A stretch of 64,000 nucleotides of DNA from Dichetophora obliterata (Eukaryota; Arthropoda; Insecta; Diptera; Sciomyzidae), in assembly GCA_963920525.1 (NCBI GenBank), contig OY986437.1, forward strand, positions 27,530,863 to 27,594,862, written 5' to 3'. Shown here in pieces: positions 57,400 to 64,000 of the stretch. Each line of letters starts with the position of its first letter. The first letter of the stretch is position 1. Position numbers and translations under genes: made by a program. A model generated the notes under the pieces. That model worked only from the letters and a program-made list of their open reading frames with translations. It was not told the DNA's origin and searched no databases.

Positions 57400-58616
57400 C
57401 AGTTGTTGCAGTGCGCCGTACACTCAATAGCAGAATTTATTTTTATGAAATGTTTTTTAAAGACATAAGTGGAGAAGGGCGTTTTAGGGCATATGGATGG
57501 AATCAATCAATTCCAACAAACTGCTTAATGCAGAGCCGCTTAGTTTGTATCGTAAAACGTATGCTAGAATTGAGGTGCAGACTTCAGATGTTGATACCGG
57601 AGATCCTAGAACATATCGATCTTTTCCAGCAATCGGATCTTCACTATCCTCGTCTGATGCACAATTTTTTGATTCTGGGAAGGATGAGTGACCAGCGAAT
57701 TCATCATCTTAATTAAAAACTTTAACTGATTATACGGTACAAACATTTCTCTGTCAAATTTCGTTTAAGAAATCAGCTTAATTTTTGCGTGTTGGACTAT
57801 GTTTTTATAGAGCAATAATTTTAAAACTCACAATTCTTTTCAATAAAACTGTTCGCACACGTAGTCTCTGGTATTGTTGGTGGCATTGCTATCATACCCA
57901 CAGGAGTGAATTTCCTTCTTTGTTTGGGTTTGCTTACACCTGATATACTAAAGATAAACTTTTTTTTAAAAAACTTAGAAATTTACGTTTGAAAAATCTC
58001 ACTCAAAATTGTATGTCACAACATCAAAGCCGTTCAAAATTTAGGTGAATCGAAAAATATCGACAAACCTAAGGACCAAAAACTCTCAGTTGAATAACAA
58101 AAGCTCAAGTATATCAAATAACTTAAACTATATAAAATATATAAAAGAAACCAATATTTTGCATTCAATTCCATGTTAATGCCCCATCCAATTGCCTGCT
58201 TGTATTCTGCTCTGTACATTCCCTGCCAAGTTGCTTCCACTGAACGCCACTTGCATGCTCTCTTATACATTTTTGAGCCTATGTTAGCCAGTCTGCTGTT
58301 CTGTACAGTGGCAGTCAACTGGCTAGTTTTTGTACAATTCCCGCCCTGCCCTGCCAAAAATGGGCCAAAATAATTTCATTTCTATTCCAATAAACAGACT
58401 ACCTGTCTGCCGTTTTAAGTTCATTTTCCGGCCAAAAATTTTGTCTGGGGAGTTGAGTTATCGATTTTTTGTTCGAACAAAAATTTTTTTTTGTTATGAA
58501 AAGAACAACACTTTCTAATAGCGGCGCCCTAGTTATCGTAATAGTGCCTTTATACTTTTGCAGAACAGTGTTATTGAAAACATACGTATTAAAACGTTCT
58601 TCACTTCCTGATTTTC
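57400..58616. other. No gene recognised; overlapping short frames at 57411-57716
   Basis: A 64-codon frame (57497-57691) ends in a Ser/Asp-rich stretch (SSLSSSDAQFFDSGKDE) that looks protein-like, but no domain was recognised and the upstream part is not open. Confidence 0.3.
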
Positions 58617-58644
58617 AGTGATGGGTAGAGTATCAAAAATAGAC

Positions 58645-58800
58645 AAAAATCTCTGGTCATCTATGACAAAATAAGTAACATTTCCAAATGTCTCTTATGC
58701 GAAAAACCTCTCATGGGATGCATACTAGGGAATATCAAAAGGCATTACGAGAGTGTGCACAAACATAATTTTGACGATGCTTCATTATCAAGATCATCAA
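58645..58800 (+). pseudogene. BED-type zinc finger relic of a hAT transposase
   Basis: The plus-strand frame reads SLVIYDKISNISKCLLCEKP then GCILGNIKRHYESVH: Cys-x2-Cys and His-x5-His with BED spacing, followed by SLSRSSRS. BED fingers are at the N-terminus of many hAT transposases and bind the element ends. Here it points at the nearby right end with no transposase body after it, so the gene is truncated or the segment has been moved. Confidence 0.65.
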
Positions 58801-59310
58801 GAAGTAATCATACAATCTAATCATATAACAACAATCATAACAAACCATCTTTTATCATTTGATTGGGCAAATCAAGTTTATTTACCTTATTTTAATAACA
58901 TTATTTTTTTCCTCATATGCATATGTGCAGTTCACATTTGTATTTTGGTTTCATCTTTTCATGACAGCAAGTGTACTAAAATACAACAACAAACTTATAT
59001 TTTGTCTAATAACTCTACGTACAAACGAACGTTCGTGAATTTTTTCTTCAAACGCTCATTTTTAATGAACAATTCCAAACGAATGTTTGTTGCTTCTTGT
59101 TGTTGTGTGAAAAATTCGTTCGAAAAAATACAAAGCTCACAAATTTATCAATGATAAAAAAAAACGACGCAAGCAGAGCGTTACTTTTTCGATTGCGAAC
59201 GTTCGTCTGCTTTTAAATTTTTCGTTTGAAAAATTCTCACACACAGCAAAACGCGATAAGATCGTATTTTAATCAATTGTGAACGAATTTTTCCGCACCC
59301 TGACTAAAAG

Positions 59311-61068
59311 TTTAGTTTCTTTTATTTAATTTGAAATTCCAGCTTAATATATCAAAACATGAAAAATTTTTATAAAAATTCGCGCGATTTTTTCGCATGC
59401 GACGCTTATTTCATTAATCTCAACATAACGTATATAATTTTAATATATAACGCATATATATAATTTTAACTATAGTTTTACTAATACTACTATAATTTTT
59501 AGAAAAATAGAGAAATTTCAAAAACAATTCTTATTTTCTAAATGACAATGCAATTTATACACTAACCTTATTTATTGTAAAAATTCGATTTTACATTCAT
59601 TTTGGATCATTACAAGGACAAAAATTTCATATCACAAAAACACCTTCAAACGCAACATTTTTCAAAGTTCAAAAAGAACTATATCTTCAAGAAATGAACA
59701 TGAATTTTCAAGAAATAAGCATTGATTTTCATATCTCGTTGAATAGATACTTGCATTAGCTTTCTTTTGATTTCTATAAAGATTTGTTTTGTTGGAAAAT
59801 TTAAAAAAACACATGTTTTTAAGGGTTTTTTTCTAACTTTGGACCCCTATAACTTCTAGACGACTTGAGAGCGGCCCTTAATTTTTTCACTTTTAGCTTT
59901 TTTAGCTCCATACACACATTTTGAAAAAAAAAAATAAAAAGGCCATTGTTGCTAAAGGTAAAATGTTCCCAAAGAAATTAGTTGAATTGGGGCAGGACAA
60001 CGTCTATCAGTTATAGTGAGTTATATTTGCATGCAACATCGTGACTTTCAATTTTTGTAAACCACAAGATATGACGTAAGACTCTTACGTCAAAACTCTA
60101 AAAAAGCTATGATATTTTTCAATATTACCCTAAGCTTATGCTTTGAGCGTTTATTGTAAGAGTAAAGAATTCAAATTTCAAATAACACTCACTGACGTTT
60201 GAAAAACTCAATTCAAAAAAATTTTACTATGGTTTTTGACTTTAAAAATTTTGTCACAATAAAGTTTTTCGAAACTGATTCTCCTGAAAATATTAACTAT
60301 AAGTGTTAAAAAATCGTAAAATTGTTTAATAATCTAGAATTTTATATCAAAGATTTGCATTACTTATGCTATTTTTGTTTTGTACAATTTGTATTTTTGA
60401 AAATACTTATTTTTCTCATTATTTTAAAAAGATTTTTTCTAACTGATTTGTGCTAGTTTTTGTCTCTGCCTCAGAGCTTTCTAGTTTTCCTTAGCAATGT
60501 GTAATACGAGTATCAATTACTTTTGGTATAACGATTTCATTCCACGCAAACAGCTCTAGAACTCACCCTCATTCATATTCATTCATTTTTACAACACTGT
60601 AATTTTGATTTCTGAAAACATGCTGAGCATATTTTTATGCTTTCCTTTTTTTTGGGGGTTTTTCAATTTTTTCCATTTGTTTTTTTTTTATTATTTATAC
60701 CTAGCAACTTCGTGCTAACTTGTAAGCTAAACTGTTAGCTCATAAGCTAGCTAGACACATATTTTCGAGTTTAATACTCATGTAAACAGACATGCAAGAA
60801 ATTCTCCTATTAAATCTCCAGCAGCAACAATACTAAAATATAAGAAACAGAAAAAAAAAAACAAAAACAGGACGAGGAAGTTGTTTAACACTTCGTATGA
60901 GGTTGCTTGGCAAGAAATGCCGTGGAGACGCTTCTTTAGTTTTAAATGGAATTTATGCATTAACGGTTGAATAGGAAATACGTCGGAAAAATTAATTTAA
61001 ATTACTTGAATCTACTTTAAATCAAGAATAAAGAGTCTGCTCTAAAAAACTCTTTTCTCTGTTTCTAG
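59311..61068. other. No gene recognised; probably host intron or flank
   Basis: AT-rich. A polypyrimidine tract and AG (TTTCTCTGTTTCTAG) at the right edge make the splice acceptor of the first exon below. The previous exon was not identified; 60880-60960 has a plus-strand stretch (VAWQEMPWRRFFSF) that could be coding but has no evidence beyond appearance. Confidence 0.4.
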
Positions 61069-61115
61069 TGCTAATTTTGAATGGGATCGCTCGTTTTCAG
61101 AACCGGACTTAACAG
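61069..61115 (+). CDS. Host gene, internal exon 1 of the visible part
   Basis: 47-nt exon after an acceptor TTTCTAG; reads ANFEWDRSFSEPDLT with one base left over, joined in phase to the next exon through a 66-nt intron (61116-61181, donor ACAG/GTTATC, weak). An alternative donor at 61139 would leave a 43-nt intron, too short for flies, and forces another frame. RSFSEP resembles a 14-3-3-binding phosphorylation motif. The codon completed at its start depends on an upstream exon not found. Confidence 0.55.
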
Positions 61116-61181
61116 GTTATCCGCACTTACAACCTTAGGTGAGATTTTTCATTAATTATATTTCATACTCTTTATTCGTAG

Positions 61182-61277
61182 CTCCTGCAAAGCATCTTAA
61201 TCGCTTTGTCATCAAACATCCACACGAGTACATTTCGGTGGATGACTTGAAATTCTTTAGACGCCGCACGTCACCAG
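61182..61277 (+). CDS. Host gene, internal exon 2 of the visible part
   Basis: 96-nt exon between TTCGTAG and CCAG/GTATGT, a near-consensus donor. It reads PAKHLNRFVIKHPHEYISVD and DLKFFRRRTSP, then a 56-nt intron (61278-61333) typical of flies. Only this frame is open; both other frames have stops. Its leftover phases (2 nt at the start, 1 at the end) match both neighbours. Confidence 0.7.
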
Positions 61278-61333
61278 GTATGTCTGCTTTTGCAATGCTA
61301 AAAAATTTGTATAATGCCATAATTTAATTCAAG

Positions 61334-61556
61334 ATTTCCACACACAAAGTAACATATGTTTGCATAATAGCGATGAACCAGTGCTTCCATTTAGCTCACT
61401 CAAGTCAGAGTACACAAAACAATTCCAGAAACTAGAACTCAGTTTAAGGCCAAAACTTTTAAGACGCTCAACATCGTTGCATTTAGAGGGCTTAATGCAT
61501 CATCTGTCGGAGCATCAGGAACAGTATCATTGGTATACGCCAGAAGACTGTCTGAG
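61334..61556 (+). CDS. Host gene, internal exon 3; repeat-containing, possibly microtubule-associated
   Basis: 223-nt exon from ATTCAAG/ATTTCC to CTGAG/GTGAGT. It contains LKSEYTKQFQKLELSLRPK, LLRRSTSLHLEGLMHHL and SEHQEQYHWYTPEDCLR. Two motifs of the form S-E-x-x-x-x-F/Y stand about 32 residues apart, separated by a basic R-R-S-T-S-L-x-L-E-G segment. That modular pattern resembles the repeats of SAXO/MDM1-like microtubule-binding proteins, but I rely on memory for this and no orthologue can be named. Codon use and open frame contrast with the transposon relics around it. Ends in phase 2. Confidence 0.7.
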
Positions 61557-64000
61557 GTGAGTAAAAATAACTTTTTTTTAAAAATAGTTAGGAGCAGTGA
61601 ACATGTTTTGAAAACGAAATAAAAATAGAGCTGTTAAATAGATTGCCATTTAACTTTAAACCATTTTACTTTCACAATTTCACAATCACAATTGCTTTAT
61701 GCATTGAGCTTAGACTTAAATTATATAATCGGTTTATATGAATATTGTGTCTTGCGAAATACATATAGCAAAGAAATAGCGTAAGTTATATTCCCTTAAG
61801 TTATTAGAGGTTTCATAACTTTCAAAATCCAAACTTTTATAACACCGGTGGATCTAGAAACTGCTCCTGGGGGGTTAATAATCACATTAGAATATCATCA
61901 ATCCTTTTTAAATATTGAGTGCAGATTTTATAAATGGCATATATTTTTGCCATTAGCTGGTGTATAGAAATTTTTGAATAGGCAAAAGTCTCAAAAAACT
62001 TTTTTATACCCCACGCATACTGCGTATTGAAATTCATTATATGTGCTTATTAGGGAGTCCAATGCCGGAAGCTTTTCTCGATCCCGGGATCCCGGGACTG
62101 AAAATTTTAAGAAGTAAATTATTCAAAACATTTTTAATACAACTTTTTGTTATTTCTTAATTGAAACTAAAAAATGTAAATTAATTCAAGTATAAAGTAA
62201 CAAAACAAAACGAAACACATTAAAGATATTCACAATTGCGTTGTTTTCAGTTTAGTTAAAAAACCACGTGGTATTGTTCCACACTTTACCGAGAGGTTTT
62301 TATATTATTTCTTGTTTTACATGAAATCTCTAAAAACCAAAAGTGTAGTAATTTTAAGTACCTCAATGATAAGTTTAACGAGTGTGGTTTTTAAAGTTCC
62401 ATTAACAAACTGATCAGTTGCCAGCTATTTTCTAATTGCAAAAATGAAAGAAGCTCAAAATGCAACTTAAACATTTTTATGCCATATATTAATAAAATAT
62501 ATCAAATTGGATAGTTAATTTATTTGCATAGTAATACAAAGCTATAGTGTTTATATATATATACACAAATTATATTTTAAAGGGTGCTCATAGTTGTGAT
62601 TTTCAACTATGGCAAAAAAAACCATACTATCACACAATTGTGAATACCCTTATTGTTAATAAACACAAAAAACTTAAATAGTATTAATGACGAGCACATT
62701 GTATTAATTTAACCCTTTCAGTGGACTTGCCCAATATATTGGACACGAGAAAAATTAATTTTTATATGTATTTATTATGCAAAGCTTTTTTTTAAATCAA
62801 ATCATTTGGTTCTATGAAAAAAAAATGAACCAACTTGATAAAAATAAATTTAGAGAGATAATTGACAATAAAGTCAGTTGGATTTTCGCTTTTGTGTTGA
62901 GGAAAAGCAAAAACTATTTTTGTTTTGCCTATTTCATAAGACAAAATTAACAGAACAAACATGAAATTTATGTTTTTTTATCTTTTTATGGCTTTAATGA
63001 TAAACTTATTAATAGGGTTTAAAAAACAAAGATCTAAAGGGTTGAGAAACATTTAAAGGACTAAAAAAAAGACTTTGTGCCGAACAGGAGCAAAAAACTT
63101 TTTTCTTTGTACAATCTTGTAAAACGTAAGTAACGCAAATTAAAATGTAAGGTATGTTTTTTTATCTTTTAACAACCTAAATGATAGGAATATAAACTTA
63201 AAAAAATTATTTTGTTCTTAGTTTAGCCTAGCCATTGAAAGATTAACAGAACAGAAAATATAAAAAAAAATACAGAACAGTTTAAGGTATTACTACATAA
63301 ATGTTGCACTTTTTTTGTACACCGTGTTTGTGTTAAGGTAAATTAAGGTTGGAAAAGACTTTTCAAATTAAATCTTTGTTTAATGTTTTAATTATTTTTA
63401 AAGTAACACAATAAGCAGATCAAGGCGTTTTATTTGTTTTATTGGAGAGTTTTGTTCGAATATTATTACAAATATAACCCGTTTATGAGAAGCACTATTC
63501 TGATTCTATGCTAGTTGAGGAAATAGTTGTTTATTAGTCGTAAGCAATTTGTAAGTTTCGATCACGATTGCCTTCACCATAAAAAAAATTATTTCCTAAT
63601 ACTATGTTTCCATCTGCTCAAAATCTTGAGATTATGTGACATTTCGTAAAATCCATATTGAAATCAACAGAGTTCTCTGTACAATTTTAAGCTTTTAAAA
63701 TGTTGTGATTTTAACAAAATCTAATGCAAAATCTCATAAATTGCAATGCGGTATCCCTGAAAAGTTATATCAGTAATCAGCACTATTCAGCTTATGTCAA
63801 ATTTTTCATATTGACAATTGGCAATGAAAACTAAGCAATTATTTAAAAAAAAAAATTTAAATAATAATAATAAAAACGACAAATGCAAAGGAAATATGAA
63901 AATAAAAAAGCTCGGAGCTTCAGTGAGGAGCAATTACTAGTAGCAATTTTGGGGAAAAAATTAAAGAGGTCCGGAAATGACAAAAGAAATGCAACAACGC
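61557..64000. other. Probable intron of the host gene, with repeat relics
   Basis: Starts with the strong donor GTGAGTAAA. No following exon was recognised to the window edge. It holds a hAT-type end near 62050-62095 (TAGGGAGTCCAATG, GATCCCGGGATCCCGGGAC), related to 29900-30007, and the repeat at 62714-63130. Confidence 0.45.
62714..63130 (+). repeat. Interspersed repeat, partner of 10945-11350
   Basis: Plus-strand blocks CAGTGGACTTGCCCAATATA, TTGGACACGAGAAAAATTAA, AATAAATTTAGAGAGATAAT and AACAAAGATCTAAAGGG match the minus strand of the 10.9-11.35 kb copy. No terminal repeat was found here. Confidence 0.65.

Larger units (their letters stand above)
53193..59302. mobile_element. 6.1 kb hAT-like element with exact 8-bp duplication
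   Basis: Both ends read CAGGGTGCGGA inwards. The 8 bp outside are ACTAAAAG on both sides (53185-53192, 59303-59310), exact. GAACGTTCGTT-type palindromic words cluster near both ends (53200-53450 and 59010-59220), as expected for transposase-binding sites. It contains a Harbinger-like element, foldback and tandem repeats and a BED finger relic, and no complete transposase. Confidence 0.82.

Noticed and set aside
60778..60960. 60-codon minus-strand frame and an opposing plus-strand stretch as a host exon
   Set aside because: No convincing splice sites or homology; left as a remark only.
61081..61138. ATG at 61081 as the start of the host protein, using the strong donor at 61139
   Set aside because: It leaves a 43-nt intron, below the usual fly minimum; the frame ending at 61115 gives a 66-nt intron and a more protein-like sequence. 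Transcripts could reverse this.

Overview
This window is AT-rich, repeat-dominated eukaryotic nuclear DNA, most likely from a higher dipteran (brachyceran fly). The reasons are a Gypsy-group LTR element primed by a Ser-tRNA-like site, R1-clade, RTE-like and CR1/Jockey-like non-LTR retrotransposons, Tc1, mariner, hAT, Helitron and Harbinger-like DNA transposons, trinucleotide arrays, and a host gene fragment with introns of 56-66 nt. There are no operons, Shine-Dalgarno sites, CRISPR arrays or other prokaryotic features. Species cannot be named from the sequence alone.

Layout. 1-1440: the 5' end of a Gypsy-type retrotransposon on the minus strand (gag running off the window, leader with a 3 x 49 bp repeat, primer-binding site, probable LTR). 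1.7-5.6 kb: copies of a SINE-like repeat, then a foldback-like structure built from TTAATN hexamers with a 5'-truncated non-LTR retrotransposon in its loop. 6.8-11.4 kb: an RNase H relic and a Tc1-like element enlarged by insertions. 11.57-14.59 kb: a 3 kb hAT-like element with an exact 8-bp target duplication. 16.6-18.1 kb: an insect interspersed repeat and a Helitron relic whose reading frame is split by a 125-bp hairpin MITE. 19.5-25.6 kb: the only long intact ORF, a 997-residue R1-clade endonuclease/reverse transcriptase, lying between ATT-type arrays; the downstream array is about 1.85 kb of nearly pure ATT.

28-41.9 kb: nested and broken DNA transposons (a hAT deletion derivative; a Tc1 element carrying a 1.5 kb TAA-duplicating element; a second hAT; several MITEs; a further Tc1 transposase relic), a modular CACGCCCC repeat family, and the C-terminal relic of an RTE-like retrotransposon. 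43.2-44.4 kb: a mariner deletion derivative inside an older MITE, followed by a tRNA-Glu-like sequence. 44.6-47.4 kb: a nearly complete but frameshifted non-LTR retrotransposon on the minus strand. 49-59.3 kb: mariner relics broken by a MITE and a hAT-like element, then a 6.1 kb hAT-like element with an exact ACTAAAAG duplication that contains a Harbinger-like element and foldback repeats.

61.07-61.56 kb: three consecutive, phase-compatible exons of what looks like a real host gene on the plus strand. The rest of 59.3-64 kb is probably its introns. Apart from this gene and the R1-clade element, nearly everything recognisable is a mobile-element relic; the main story is layered insertion of elements into elements.
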